From Streptomyces sp. BV286 (lineage in GTDB: Bacteria > Actinomycetota > Actinomycetes > Streptomycetales > Streptomycetaceae): DNA of 64,000 bases. Below are positions 40,708 to 49,649 of this stretch, one piece after another. The stretch is from positions 1-64,000 of the forward strand of contig NZ_JAHRIB010000130.1 of the NCBI RefSeq assembly GCF_019090165.1. The letters run 5' to 3'. Position 1 is the first letter of the stretch. The number at the start of each line of letters is the position of its first letter. The translations under genes and the position numbers were made by a program. The notes under the pieces are model-generated. The model saw nothing but the letters and a program-made list of their open reading frames with translations. It searched no databases and was not told the DNA's origin.

Positions 40708-42654
40708 CTAACCGACCTTCGACATGCGGGCCACCGGGTCGCCCGCCTCCGCGTTGTCCGTCTCGTAGCGCAGGTCGTCACCGGCCGGGATCAGCCGGAC
40801 CTCGTGCCGGCCGGTCGTGCACCGGGACGTGGTGGACGGCTTGGACACGCTCGTGGCGACCAGTTGCCGCTCGGTGACCTTCTTGAGGACGAGGTCGGTG
40901 TCGCAGGTGCCGCCGATGAGGTCGGTCTGCCGGAAGGTGCCGACGCGGTCACCCTCCCCCGCCTGGCGGACCGTGACGCGGAAGGTGCCCATCGGGAGGC
41001 TGCCTTCGAGGGCGAAGGCGTTGCCCTCCCAGGTGCCGAGGTAGGACTTGGGTACGGCGGAGAGCGCGCTGCTCTCGGCGGAGACACTGGCAGAGGCACT
41101 GGAGGAGGCACTGGCGGACGGGTCGGCGGAGGGGCGGGCGGAGGGGCGGGCGGTGGCCGCGGGCGGCGAGTCGGCGGCTCCCGAGTCGCCGCTGTCGTCC
41201 GAGTCGGCGGTGCCCGGCAGCAGGTCGAACCCGAAGACCGAGCCGAACGTCACCGCCGCCAGGGCTCCGGCCACCGCGAGGGCCACCGTGCAACTCAGCT
41301 TGCGGCCACGGCCGTTGGCGGTCGGCGCCGAGGTCGCGGCCACGCTGACGGACAGCTTGCCCGCGCCCACGCCGACGGTCGGGCCGGCACCCGCACTCGT
41401 TCCGCCCCCGCTCCCGCCCTCACCCCCGTCTCCGTCACGTGGTTCCGGGACGTGTGTGGGGGCGCCGGGCGGAGATGGGTGAGGCCCGTGGGGCCCCTGG
41501 GGCCCGCTGTTCGCATGGGGCGAGTAGGACGACGCGTACGACGGATCCGGAGGGCCGAAGACACCGGGTGCTGTTCCGGGTGCGGTCCCGGGGGCCGGCC
41601 CAGGTGCCGCCCCGGAGGTCGGCGTGGGCGCTGTCCCGGAGGTCGGCCCGGCCTCTGCGCCGAAGGTCGGCGCAGGGGTCGGCGCGGGCCGGTCCGGTGT
41701 CGTCCCCTCCCCCACCGACGGGCTGCTGAAGCCCACGAGCCCTGACGGTGCCGTCTCCGTCGCCTCCAGGTTCAGCAGCCGTACCGCGCTGCGGCTGACC
41801 TGTTCCACGAGCGGCCCCGGTAGCCATCCCGCCGCCACCAGCCGTGCCGCGCCCTCCGGGGCGAGAGCCGTGGCGAGAGCCTCCGGGGTCGGGCGCGCGG
41901 ACGGGTCCTTGGCGAGGCACCCAGCCACCGCCTCCCGCAACTCACCGGACAGCGCGCCCAGTTCGGGCTCCTCGTGGACCACCTTGTAGAGGAGCGCGGC
42001 CGAGGAGTCGCCGGGGAACGGCGACGAGCCGGTCGCCGCGTACGCCAGTACCGCGCCCAGCGAGAAGACGTCGGCCGCGCCCGTCACCCCCTTGCCGAGG
42101 ATCTGCTCGGGCGACATGTAGCCGGGCGAGCCGATGGAGACGCCCGTCGAGGTGAGGGAGGCCGTGCCGTCCGTCGCGCGGGCGATGCCGAAGTCGATGA
42201 GGAGGGGTCCGTCGAGGGTCAGCAGGACGTTGGACGGCTTGACGTCGCGGTGGACCAGGCCCAGGCCGTGCACGGCCGACAGCGCCTCGGCGAGTCCGGC
42301 GCCGAGGACCCGTACGGAGTGGTCGGCGAGGGCGCCGGAGTCGGCGACGGCGGCGGTCAGTGTGGGGCCGGCGGCGTAACCGGTCGCCACCCACGGGACG
42401 GAGGCGTCCGGGTCGGCGTCGAGGACCGGCGCGGTGTACGCGGCGCCCACCCGCCGGGCCGCCTCCGCCTCGCGGCGGAACCGGGCGCGGAACTCCTCGT
42501 CGAGCGCGAAGTGCGGATGCACGATCTTGACGGCGACCGTACGGCCGCCCGCGCTGCGGCCCAGATACACGCGGCCCATTCCGCCGGAGCCGAGCCGGCC
42601 GAGCAGCCGGTAGGGCCCCACGACGGTGGGTTCATCGACTTCGAGCGGCCGCAT
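40708..42654 (-). CDS. Transmembrane Ser/Thr protein kinase (PknB type)
   Basis: A 648-residue receptor-like kinase. The kinase domain spans about residues 10-270: G-loop GSGGMGRV (22-29), Lys43, HRDVKPSN (135-142), DFG (154-156), and the GSPGYMSPEQ activation-segment end. A proline/alanine-rich linker of about 150 residues (PTPAPTFGAEAG, GPAPGTAPGTAPG) leads to one membrane helix (about 463-490). Outside lies a Ser-rich stalk and a beta-rich sensor domain (about 535-648, YLGTWEGNAF to CDTDLVLKKV) with two cysteines. It converges with eccC, ending 144 bases from it. A role in controlling the secretion ATPase, perhaps through its FHA-like region, is suggested only by position. Confidence 0.9.
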   Translation of the reverse strand: MRPLEVDEPTVVGPYRLLGRLGSGGMGRVYLGRSAGGRTVAVKIVHPHFALDEEFRARFRREAEAARRVGAAYTAPVLDADPDASVPWVATGYAAGPTLTAAVADSGALADHSVRVLGAGLAEALSAVHGLGLVHRDVKPSNVLLTLDGPLLIDFGIARATDGTASLTSTGVSIGSPGYMSPEQILGKGVTGAADVFSLGAVLAYAATGSSPFPGDSSAALLYKVVHEEPELGALSGELREAVAGCLAKDPSARPTPEALATALAPEGAARLVAAGWLPGPLVEQVSRSAVRLLNLEATETAPSGLVGFSSPSVGEGTTPDRPAPTPAPTFGAEAGPTSGTAPTPTSGAAPGPAPGTAPGTAPGVFGPPDPSYASSYSPHANSGPQGPHGPHPSPPGAPTHVPEPRDGDGGEGGSGGGTSAGAGPTVGVGAGKLSVSVAATSAPTANGRGRKLSCTVALAVAGALAAVTFGSVFGFDLLPGTADSDDSGDSGAADSPPAATARPSARPSADPSASASSSASASVSAESSALSAVPKSYLGTWEGNAFALEGSLPMGTFRVTVRQAGEGDRVGTFRQTDLIGGTCDTDLVLKKVTERQLVATSVSKPSTTSRCTTGRHEVRLIPAGDDLRYETDNAEAGDPVARMSKVG

Positions 42655-43003
42655 GGCAACCGCACCTCCCCCGTTTACCCGTACCCGTCGTCCCCCGTAC
42701 GTGCTGCGCTCCCAGCAGAGTAGTGCCGTGCGTCCCCGCCGGGCTCTCGGCGTTCACCACTCGCTGTCCGGGCACGTTGTCCGGGTGCGTTGTCCGGGCA
42801 CGCGGTGCGCCGCTTCGGAGGCTGTATCGGCTCTCCCTGTTACCGGCGGAAATGCCGGGCCCCTCAGGAAGCGCCGGGAGGCCGGCAATTCGCCCCCTCG
42901 AATTACCCGTACCCTCCCCGCCCCCGTACGTTCCCTTTCATCCCGCGAGATTCCGGTTCGTCCCGCCGGATTCCGATTGCTCCCCGGGTCTCCGGCTCCT
43001 GCC
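42655..43003. other. Gap between kinase start and mqnA end
   Basis: 349 bases between two leftward genes, so it holds the kinase promoter. The leftward strand carries C/G-rich stretches without a clear terminator hairpin for mqnA. Nothing coding is supported; the long open frames here have atypical composition. Confidence 0.35.
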
Positions 43004-43876
43004 TCAGGGCTCCAGCAGGTCGACCTTCACGTCCGGCGCGAACCCGGTCGTGGCCCCAACCTTCCGCGCGAACTCGGTGACCGCTTCCAGCTGGGGCCCG
43101 CCGAAGCGGAAGTCGAGCGTCGTGAAGTAGCGCTCCAGGACGCTCTCGTCGAAGGCCTCCCAGCGGGCCGCCTGCTCGGCGACCTTGCCGACCTCCTCCA
43201 GGGACAGGTCGCGGGAGGCGAGGAATGCCTCGTGGACCTTGCGGGTGAGGACCGGCTCGCGTTCCAGGTAGTCGCGGCGGGCGGCCCACACCGCGAAGAC
43301 GAAGGGCAGGCCCGTCCACTCCTTCCACAGGGTGCCCAGGTCGTGCACGGCGAGGCCGTAGCGCGGGCCGTCGAGCAGGTTGGCCCGCAGGGCGGCGTCG
43401 CCGATCAGGACCGCCGCGTCGGCCTCCCGCATCATCAGACCGAGGTCGGGCGGGCAGGTGTAGTACGAGGGCTGGACGCCGAAGCGCTCCGCGAGGAGGA
43501 GCTGCGCGAGGCGGACGGAGGTGCGCGAGGTCGAGCCGAGGGCGACGCGGGCACCGTCCAGCTGGTCCAGCGGGACCTGGGAGACGAGCACGCAGGACAT
43601 CACCGGGCCGTCGCAGCCGACCGCGATGTCGGGGAAGGCGACCAGCTCGTCGGCGTGCCTCAGGAACTCGACGAGGGTGATGGGCCCGATGTCGAGGTCA
43701 CCCCGCACGAGCTGCTCGCTGAGCTTCTCCGGGGTGTCCTTGGTGAGCTCGAAGTCGAGGAGCGTGCCCGTTCTCGCGAGCCCCCAGTAGAGGGGCAGGC
43801 AGTTCAGGAACTGGATGTGGCCGACGCGCGGCCGGGAGCGGCGGGCGTCGGGACGCCCCTCGGGAGAATTGTCCAC
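43004..43876 (-). CDS. mqnA: Chorismate dehydratase MqnA, futalosine menaquinone pathway
   Basis: A 290-residue member of the MqnA/MqnD periplasmic-binding-like enzyme family. MqnA removes water from chorismate to give 3-[(1-carboxyvinyl)oxy]benzoate, the first step of the futalosine route to menaquinone. Visible landmarks are VGHIQFLNCLPLYWGL at the start, LDIGPITLVEFLRHADELVAFPDIAVG (about 60-87), SRTSVRLAQLLL, and ADAAVLIGDAALRAN. It starts at GTG 43876. The other pathway enzymes MqnE, MqnP, MqnL and MqnM lie 8-13 kb away on the same strand. The length is normal for the family. Confidence 0.92.
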   Translation of the reverse strand: MDNSPEGRPDARRSRPRVGHIQFLNCLPLYWGLARTGTLLDFELTKDTPEKLSEQLVRGDLDIGPITLVEFLRHADELVAFPDIAVGCDGPVMSCVLVSQVPLDQLDGARVALGSTSRTSVRLAQLLLAERFGVQPSYYTCPPDLGLMMREADAAVLIGDAALRANLLDGPRYGLAVHDLGTLWKEWTGLPFVFAVWAARRDYLEREPVLTRKVHEAFLASRDLSLEEVGKVAEQAARWEAFDESVLERYFTTLDFRFGGPQLEAVTEFARKVGATTGFAPDVKVDLLEP

Positions 43877-44044
43877 ATCGCGAGGCTAGCCCCCATGAGG
43901 TACGGTGCATGCCCCGGGTCCCGGAGCCGGGCTTTAAACGCCTTCTCCCTGCGGTGTCAACCCCCTGTGACACCGCGTGATACCGCTACGTCAACCCCTC
44001 CGGCGACCTCGCCAAACTTCCGGGTGACGTGATCTTGCCCTCTA

Positions 44045-44073
44045 TTGCTTTCGGCTGCCCTCGTGGGTACGCT
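44045..44073 (+). promoter_or_regulatory. Candidate promoter of the cold-shock gene
   Basis: TTGCTT (44045-44050) and TACGCT (44068-44073) are 17 bases apart, close to a vegetative sigma factor promoter. Transcription would start near 44080, giving a leader of about 155 bases to the ATG. The leader has AT-rich patches (GTTGTTAACAAGCTTTTGTTTAC at 44162-44184) that are unusual for this genome. Confidence 0.5.
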
Positions 44074-44233
44074 CATCCGCAAGTTGCAGTTTGGTTTCCC
44101 TTGCAGTACAGAGCCTGCGGAGCATGTGACCGCGGGCTCTCGTCGTTTTCAGATGAATGCAGTTGTTAACAAGCTTTTGTTTACACCTTGCAGGTTCTGG
44201 AGCAGGGCAACCCTTTGGGCCCAAGGAGGGCTT

Positions 44234-44437
44234 ATGGCTACCGGAACCGTGAAGTGGTTCAACGCTGAAAAGGGCTTTGGTTTCATCGCCCAGGAAGGCG
44301 GCGGCCCGGACGTCTTCGTCCACTACTCCGCGATCAACGCGAGCGGATTCCGCTCTCTCGAAGAGAACCAGGCGGTTACCTTCGACGTGACCCAGGGTCC
44401 GAAGGGCCCGCAGGCGGAGAACGTCACCCCCGTCTGA
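44234..44437 (+). CDS. Cold-shock domain protein
   Basis: A 67-residue CspA family RNA chaperone with a single OB-fold domain. RNP1 reads KGFGFIAQ and RNP2 reads VFVHYSAI; the whole sequence is the standard length for the family. Such proteins bind single-stranded RNA and melt secondary structure. AAGGAGG lies 5 bases before the ATG. The 5' leader is long, as with many csp genes whose expression is controlled at RNA level. It is a single-gene unit flanked by hairpins downstream. Confidence 0.95.
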   Translation: MATGTVKWFNAEKGFGFIAQEGGGPDVFVHYSAINASGFRSLEENQAVTFDVTQGPKGPQAENVTPV

Positions 44438-44452
44438 TCCTTCGGCCGAGTC

Positions 44453-44534
44453 CTGGCTCCCTGAGCCAGTCCTCCGATCCGGAACCTAGAGCAGTACCCA
44501 AGGAGCCCCGACGCCGTCAGGTGGAGGGGCTCCT
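44453..44534 (+). terminator. Hairpins downstream of the cold-shock gene
   Basis: The first hairpin is CTGGCTC (44453-44459) with GAGCCAG (44463-44469). The second, stronger one is AGGAGCCCC (44501-44509) with GGGGCTCCT (44526-44534), a 9-bp stem followed by GCCTTTCC. The second fits a factor-independent terminator. Confidence 0.65.
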
Positions 44535-44634
44535 GCCTTTCCCGGACCCGGGCCGGCACGACACTCGGGCCACCCCGGGCCGACCCGACTCGGGCCACCC
44601 CCGGGCCAGGCCGCCCCCGGCCCGGCCCGTGGTT

Positions 44635-46551
44635 CTAGTCCCCGCCGAGCTCCCCCTCGTACATCTCCTCGATCTCCCGGGTGAACTCCCGGGTCACGAC
44701 GGCTCTGCGGAGCTTCATCGTCGGGGTCAGGTGCCCGGCGGTCTCGGTGAAGTTGAGGGGCAGGACGGTGAAGCGGCGGATGGACTCGGCGCGGGAGACC
44801 AGGCGGTTGGCGTCGTCGACCGCGCGCTGGAGGACGGCGAGGAGTTCGGGGTCGGTGGCCAGCGTGGCGACCGGGACCTCGGTCTTGCCCGCCATGCGGC
44901 ACCAGTGGGCCATGCCCTCGGCGTCGAGGGTGACCAGTGCGGTGACGTACGGGCGGTTGTCCCCGACGACGACGCACTGGTTGATGAGGGGATGGGCGCG
45001 GAGCCAGTCCTCCAGGGGCGCCGGGGCGATGTTCTTGCCGCTGGTGGTGATGAGGATGTCCTTCTTGCGGCCGGTGATCGTCAGGTAGCCGTCGTCGTCC
45101 AGCTCACCGATGTCGCCGGTGGCGAACCAGCCCTCCTGGTCGGCCGGGACCACCCCGCCCGCCTGCGGGTCCCAGTAGCCGCGGAACACCTGGTCGCCGC
45201 TGAGCAGGATCTCGCCGTCCTGGGCGATGCGGACGCGGGTGCCGGGCAGCGGCCAGCCGACCGTGCCGAGTCGGGGCCGGTGCGGGTAGGTGAGGGTCGC
45301 CGCCGCGGTGGACTCGGTGAGGCCGTAGCCCTCGAAGACCTGGATGCCGGCGCCGGCGTAGAAGGAGGCGAGGCGGCGGCCGAGCGGGGAGCCGCCGCAG
45401 ACCACCTGGCGGACCCTGCCGCCGAGGGCCGCGCGGATGCGGCGGTAGACGAGCGGGTCGTAGAAGGTGCGGGCCGCTCTGAGTTTCGCGCTCGGGCCGG
45501 AACCCGTGCCGTGCTGCTGGGCCTCCAGCGCCTCCCCGTAGCCGCGTGCCACCCGGGCGGCACGGTCGAAGGAAGAGGCGCGGCCCATCTTCTCGGCGGT
45601 GGCGCGGCCGGTGTTGTAGACCTTCTCCAGCACGTACGGGATGGCCAGGAGGAAGGTCGGGCTGAAGCCCGCGAGGTCGGCGAGCAGTTCCTCCGTACGG
45701 ATGCTCGGCGCGTGGCCCATGCGGACGCGGGCGCGCATGCAGGCGACGGCGACCATCCGGCCGAAGACGTGGGAGAGCGGGAGGTAGAGGAGCGTGGACG
45801 CCGGGTCCTTGAAGGTGGACTTGAAGACGGGGTGGAGCAGTTCGACGGCGTTGTCGACCTCGGCGAAGAAGTTGCCGTGGGTCAGCGCGCAGCCCTTGGG
45901 GCGGCCCGTGGTGCCGGAGGTGTACATGATCGTCGCGAGCGAGTCGGGGCCGAGGACGCCACGGCGTACGGCGACCTCCTGGTCCGGGACGTCGCGGCCC
46001 AGCTCGGCGAGGCGGTCCGTGTGCCCCTTCTCGAAGACCCACATGTGCCGGACGTCGGGCAGCCGGTCCCGCTCCGGGCCGAGCGCGGCGGCCTGCCCCA
46101 CGTGCTCGACGGCGATCGCCACCGCGCCGGAGTCCTGGAGGATCCAGCGCGTCTGGAAGACGGACGAGGTCGGGTAGACGGGGACGGTGACGAGGCCCGC
46201 GGCCCACGCGGCGAAGTCGAGAAGCGTCCACTCGTAGGTCGTGCGCGCCATGATCGCGAGCCGGTCGCCCGGCATCAGGCCCTCCGCGATCAGGCCCTTG
46301 GCGACCGCCAGCACCTGGTCGGCGAACTCGGCCGCCGTGACGTCCGTCCAGGTGCCGTCGGCGCCCTTGCGGCTGAGTACCGGGTCGTCGGGCACCTGGT
46401 CGGCGTTGTCGAAGGGGATGTCCGCGAGCGAGCCGTGCGTCACGGGCAGGATCAGCGGCGGGACCGAGACCTCCCGTACGACCCCGTCCAGCCGCCGCAC
46501 CTCGGGCTCGGGGAGGGCAGGCTGGTGGTGGGAAGAGGGATCGCGGGACAC
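44635..46551 (-). CDS. Long-chain fatty acid--CoA ligase family (AMP-forming)
   Basis: A 638-residue AMP-binding enzyme of the FadD/long-chain acyl-CoA synthetase type. The ATP motif is MYTSGTTGRPKGC (about residue 205), then YGLTESTAA (adenylate core) and GDIGELDDDGYLTITGRKKDILITTSGKNIAP with the hinge and catalytic lysine region. It activates fatty acids as acyl-AMP, then as CoA thioesters, at the membrane. The start is GTG 46551 with GGAG 6 bases upstream. Together with the thiolase, SDR and MaoC genes next to it, a role in fatty acid breakdown or remodelling is likely. Substrate chain length cannot be told. Confidence 0.9.
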   Translation of the reverse strand: MSRDPSSHHQPALPEPEVRRLDGVVREVSVPPLILPVTHGSLADIPFDNADQVPDDPVLSRKGADGTWTDVTAAEFADQVLAVAKGLIAEGLMPGDRLAIMARTTYEWTLLDFAAWAAGLVTVPVYPTSSVFQTRWILQDSGAVAIAVEHVGQAAALGPERDRLPDVRHMWVFEKGHTDRLAELGRDVPDQEVAVRRGVLGPDSLATIMYTSGTTGRPKGCALTHGNFFAEVDNAVELLHPVFKSTFKDPASTLLYLPLSHVFGRMVAVACMRARVRMGHAPSIRTEELLADLAGFSPTFLLAIPYVLEKVYNTGRATAEKMGRASSFDRAARVARGYGEALEAQQHGTGSGPSAKLRAARTFYDPLVYRRIRAALGGRVRQVVCGGSPLGRRLASFYAGAGIQVFEGYGLTESTAAATLTYPHRPRLGTVGWPLPGTRVRIAQDGEILLSGDQVFRGYWDPQAGGVVPADQEGWFATGDIGELDDDGYLTITGRKKDILITTSGKNIAPAPLEDWLRAHPLINQCVVVGDNRPYVTALVTLDAEGMAHWCRMAGKTEVPVATLATDPELLAVLQRAVDDANRLVSRAESIRRFTVLPLNFTETAGHLTPTMKLRRAVVTREFTREIEEMYEGELGGD

Positions 46552-46767
46552 GGGCGGCTCCTTACTCTCGCGCTCTCCCCATTACGGACCGGCGAAGTGG
46601 CAGGTTCACCTGGAAAGTGAGGGGCTTGTGTGCGGAAGAGTGAGAGGTTGGTGCGTGTTCGGACGGCTGTTCATCTTTTGCCCAACATAAGGGCACATCA
46701 GGGGCGTTGTTCACGGCCTCTGCGAGGGCGCCTCGCGGGCCGTCTCACGGACTGCCTCACGGGCTCC

Positions 46768-48087
46768 TCAGGTCCGTTCGAGGATCGCTGTGACGCCCTG
46801 GCCGCCCGCCGCGCAGATCGAGATCAGTCCGCGGCCCGGGCGGTCCCGCTCGGCGAGCAGTTTCGCCAGGGTCGCCACGATCCTCGCCCCGGTCGCCGCG
46901 AAGGGGTGACCGGTGGCCAGTGACGAGCCCGCCACGTTCAGCCGGGCCCGGTCCACCTGACCCAGCCCCCGCTTCTCCCAGGCCGCCAGCGTGGCCAGTA
47001 CCTGGGACGCGAACGCCTCGTGCACCTCGACGAAGTCGAAGTCGCCGAGGCCCAGCCCGGCCCGCTCCAGCATGCGCGGGACCGCGTGGGCCGGTGCCAT
47101 CAGCAGACCGTCCTCACCGTCCGCGCCCTCACCGTCCGCGCCCTCGCCGGCCGCGGTCGCCGTCACGAAGTCCACGGCGGCCGTCTCGTACGCCGTCAGG
47201 TGGGCGAGCGGCGTCAGTCCGCGCCCCGACGCCCACTCCTCGCTCGCGAGCAGCACGACGGCCGCGCCGTCGGTCAGGGGTGTCGAATTCCCGGCGGTCA
47301 TCGTCGGGTTGGGGTGCTGCACGCCGAACACGGGCTTCAGGGAGGCCAGTTTGCCGACGGTGGAGCCGGGGCGGAGGTTCTGGTCCCGGTCCAGCCCGCG
47401 GAAGGGCACCACCAGGTCCTCGAAGAAGCCGCGTTCGTACGCGGCGGCCAGCCGCTGGTGGCTCGCGGCGGCCAGTTCGTCCTGCGCCTCGCGGCTGACG
47501 GCCCACGCACGGGCGGTGACCGCGGCGTGCTCGCCCATGGACAGGCCGGTACGCGGTTCGGCGTTGCGCGGGATCTCCGGGACGAGGTGGCCGGGGCGGA
47601 TCCGGGCGAGCGCCTTCAGCCGGGCGCCCGCCGACCCGGCGCGCCGGACCTCCAGCAGGATGCGCCGCAGTTCGTCGTTGACGCCGAGCGGGGCATCGCT
47701 GGCCGTGTCCGCGCCGCCCGCGACGGCCGAGTCGGTCTGCCCGAGGGTGATCTTGTTGGCCGCCGCGATCACGGCCTGCAGGCCGGTGCCGCAGGCCTGC
47801 TGGATGTCGTACGCGGGGGTGCGGGCGTCGAGCCGGGAGCCGAGCACCGTCTCGCGCGCGAGGTTGAAGTCGCGGCTGTGCTTGAGAACCGCTCCGGCGA
47901 CCAACTCCCCGACCGCGCCGGGCTCTTCGAGCCGGAAGCGGTCCACGAGGCCGTCGACCGCCGCGGTCAGCATCTCCTGGTTGGAGGCGGTGGCGTACGG
48001 GCCGTCGGAGCGGGCGAAGGGGACGCGTGTGCCGCCGACGACCGCGACGCGGCGCGGCATGCGCAGGGGTTCCAGGGGGCTGCTCAT
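46768..48087 (-). CDS. Thiolase (acetyl-CoA C-acetyltransferase)
   Basis: A 439-residue thiolase. Cys99 in QQACGTGLQ is the acyl-accepting residue, His394 in GHPFAATG and Cys425 in ICAAGGQG complete the active site. It catalyses thiolytic cleavage of 3-ketoacyl-CoA or the reverse condensation. An acidic Gly/Asp insert (GEGADGEGADGEDG) comes from a duplicated DNA unit and lies on a loop. The start is ATG 48087 with GAGGAG 9 bases upstream. It diverges from the SDR gene at 48210; two inverted repeats sit between them, so both directions are probably under one regulator. Confidence 0.9.
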   Translation of the reverse strand: MSSPLEPLRMPRRVAVVGGTRVPFARSDGPYATASNQEMLTAAVDGLVDRFRLEEPGAVGELVAGAVLKHSRDFNLARETVLGSRLDARTPAYDIQQACGTGLQAVIAAANKITLGQTDSAVAGGADTASDAPLGVNDELRRILLEVRRAGSAGARLKALARIRPGHLVPEIPRNAEPRTGLSMGEHAAVTARAWAVSREAQDELAAASHQRLAAAYERGFFEDLVVPFRGLDRDQNLRPGSTVGKLASLKPVFGVQHPNPTMTAGNSTPLTDGAAVVLLASEEWASGRGLTPLAHLTAYETAAVDFVTATAAGEGADGEGADGEDGLLMAPAHAVPRMLERAGLGLGDFDFVEVHEAFASQVLATLAAWEKRGLGQVDRARLNVAGSSLATGHPFAATGARIVATLAKLLAERDRPGRGLISICAAGGQGVTAILERT

Positions 48088-48117
48088 CTCGACCTGCTCC
48101 TCACCCGTGACGTAGGC

Positions 48118-48147
48118 TTACCTCGGGTAACCTTACTCCAGAGTAAG
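48118..48147. promoter_or_regulatory. Two palindromes between thiolase and SDR genes
   Basis: TTACC-TCG-GGTAA (48118-48130) is followed by CTTACTC-CA-GAGTAAG (48132-48147), both perfect. The second resembles operators of TetR-type regulators of lipid genes. A TetR gene lies at 50543 in the same neighbourhood. The tandem sites could bind two dimers covering both promoters. Confidence 0.6.
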
Positions 48148-48209
48148 CATGGAGCGGGTACCGAGCGAGCGTGCGACCGAGCACATCCGACCGAGCTGGG
48201 AGCTGGACC

Positions 48210-49511
48210 ATGGCCGACCGCTATCTGAGCCTCACCGGCACCGCACCCGGCCGCTTCCTGACCCGGCGGCTCGGCCTGCCCCAACCGGCGGCGCTGCGGC
48301 GGTGGAGCGCCGAACAGCCTTCCCTGTCAGGACAGTTGCTGCATCTCACCGCGGGCAAGTCCGACCTGGACCTCGCCCCCGTCCTGGCCGGCGCCGGGCC
48401 GGAGCCCGGCCCGGAGAGACCCGTCGCGGTCGTCCTGGACGCCACCGGCGTCCGTGGCGTCGAGGCGCTCGCCGAGGTGCACGCGGCGCTCCATCCCGCC
48501 CTCCGGTCGGTCGCCGAGAGCGGGCGGATCGTGGTGCTCGGCGCTCCCCCGGACCCCGCCGACCACCACCAGGCGGCCGTGCAGCAGGCACTCGAAGGGT
48601 TCGTGCGGTCCCTCGGCAAGGAGATCGGGCGGGGCAGGACCGTGAACCTCGTCCGGCTCACGGACGCGCGCTCGGCCGAGTCGACGCTCCGGTTCCTGCT
48701 CTCACCCAGGTCCGCGTACGTCAGTGGGCAGGTGATCGAGGTCGGCGGCGGCGAGGTGACCGCGCCCGAGGACTGGGACAGGCCCCTCGCCGGGCGGACC
48801 GCCCTGGTCACCGGGGCCGCGCGCGGGATCGGTGAGGCCGTCGCCCGGACGCTCGCGCGGGACGGGGCGCGGGTGGTGTGCCTGGACGTGCCCGCGGCCG
48901 AGGCCGAACTGACCGCGGTCGCCGGGCGGCTCGGCGGTGTCGCCCTTCCGCTGGACATCACGGCGGACGACGCCGGGGCGAGGATCGCCGACGCGCTGCC
49001 CGGCCACCTGGACGTCCTCGTCCACAACGCCGGGATCACGCGTGACCGCAGACTGGTCAACATGCCCGCGGAGCGCTGGAGTTCGGTGCTCGACGTCAAC
49101 CTCGCGAGTGTGCTGCGCACGACCGACGTGCTGCTGTCGGCCGGCACGCTCGGGGCGGGCGGGCGCATCGTGGCGACCGCGTCCATCGCCGGGCTCGCGG
49201 GGAACGCCGGACAGACCAACTACGCCGCTTCCAAGGCGGGGATCGTGGGACTCGTACGGTCGCTGGGGCCGCGGGCGCTCGCGGAGTACGGGGTGACGGT
49301 GAACGCGGTCGCGCCCGGGTTCATCGAGACGCGCATGACGGCCGCGGTGCCGCTCTTCATCCGTGAGGCGGGGCGGCGGATGAACTCGCTCGCGCAGGGC
49401 GGAGCGCCGGTGGACGTGGCCGAGACGACGGCATGGTTCGCGAGCCCCGGATCGGGGGCCGTCAACGGACAGGTCGTCCGGGTCTGCGGCCAGAGCCTGC
49501 TGGGAGCGTGA
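48210..49511 (+). CDS. Two-domain short-chain dehydrogenase (3-oxoacyl-ACP/CoA reductase-like)
   Basis: A 433-residue protein. Residues 1-190 resemble an SDR half without cofactor motif (ending YVSGQVIEVGGG), and residues 195-433 are a full SDR domain. There the nucleotide motif is TGAARGIG (201-208), NAG lies in HNAGITRD, and the catalytic set is Ser325, Tyr338 and Lys342. It probably reduces 3-ketoacyl thioesters with NAD(P)H, in the FabG4/high-molecular-weight FabG style. It overlaps neither neighbour and faces away from the thiolase. The ATG at 48210 is preferred over an in-frame upstream codon because of the GGAG spacing. Confidence 0.88.
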   Translation: MADRYLSLTGTAPGRFLTRRLGLPQPAALRRWSAEQPSLSGQLLHLTAGKSDLDLAPVLAGAGPEPGPERPVAVVLDATGVRGVEALAEVHAALHPALRSVAESGRIVVLGAPPDPADHHQAAVQQALEGFVRSLGKEIGRGRTVNLVRLTDARSAESTLRFLLSPRSAYVSGQVIEVGGGEVTAPEDWDRPLAGRTALVTGAARGIGEAVARTLARDGARVVCLDVPAAEAELTAVAGRLGGVALPLDITADDAGARIADALPGHLDVLVHNAGITRDRRLVNMPAERWSSVLDVNLASVLRTTDVLLSAGTLGAGGRIVATASIAGLAGNAGQTNYAASKAGIVGLVRSLGPRALAEYGVTVNAVAPGFIETRMTAAVPLFIREAGRRMNSLAQGGAPVDVAETTAWFASPGSGAVNGQVVRVCGQSLLGA

Positions 49512-49649
49512 GCGTTCCGCTCGGGGGGCCGATCCGCGGGTCGGCTGCGGCCGGCCGCGCCCACCCGGCAGAGCCGCACGATGTCACAGCCGTCCCCTCC
49601 CGGGGCGCTGTCCTTGGCGTGGGCCGTCTGCGGAGCAGGAGAGTCAGTG

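Noticed and set aside
44521..46620. A 699-codon rightward frame opposite the acyl-CoA ligase
   Set aside because: The ligase motifs are on the leftward strand; the rightward frame is a GC shadow.
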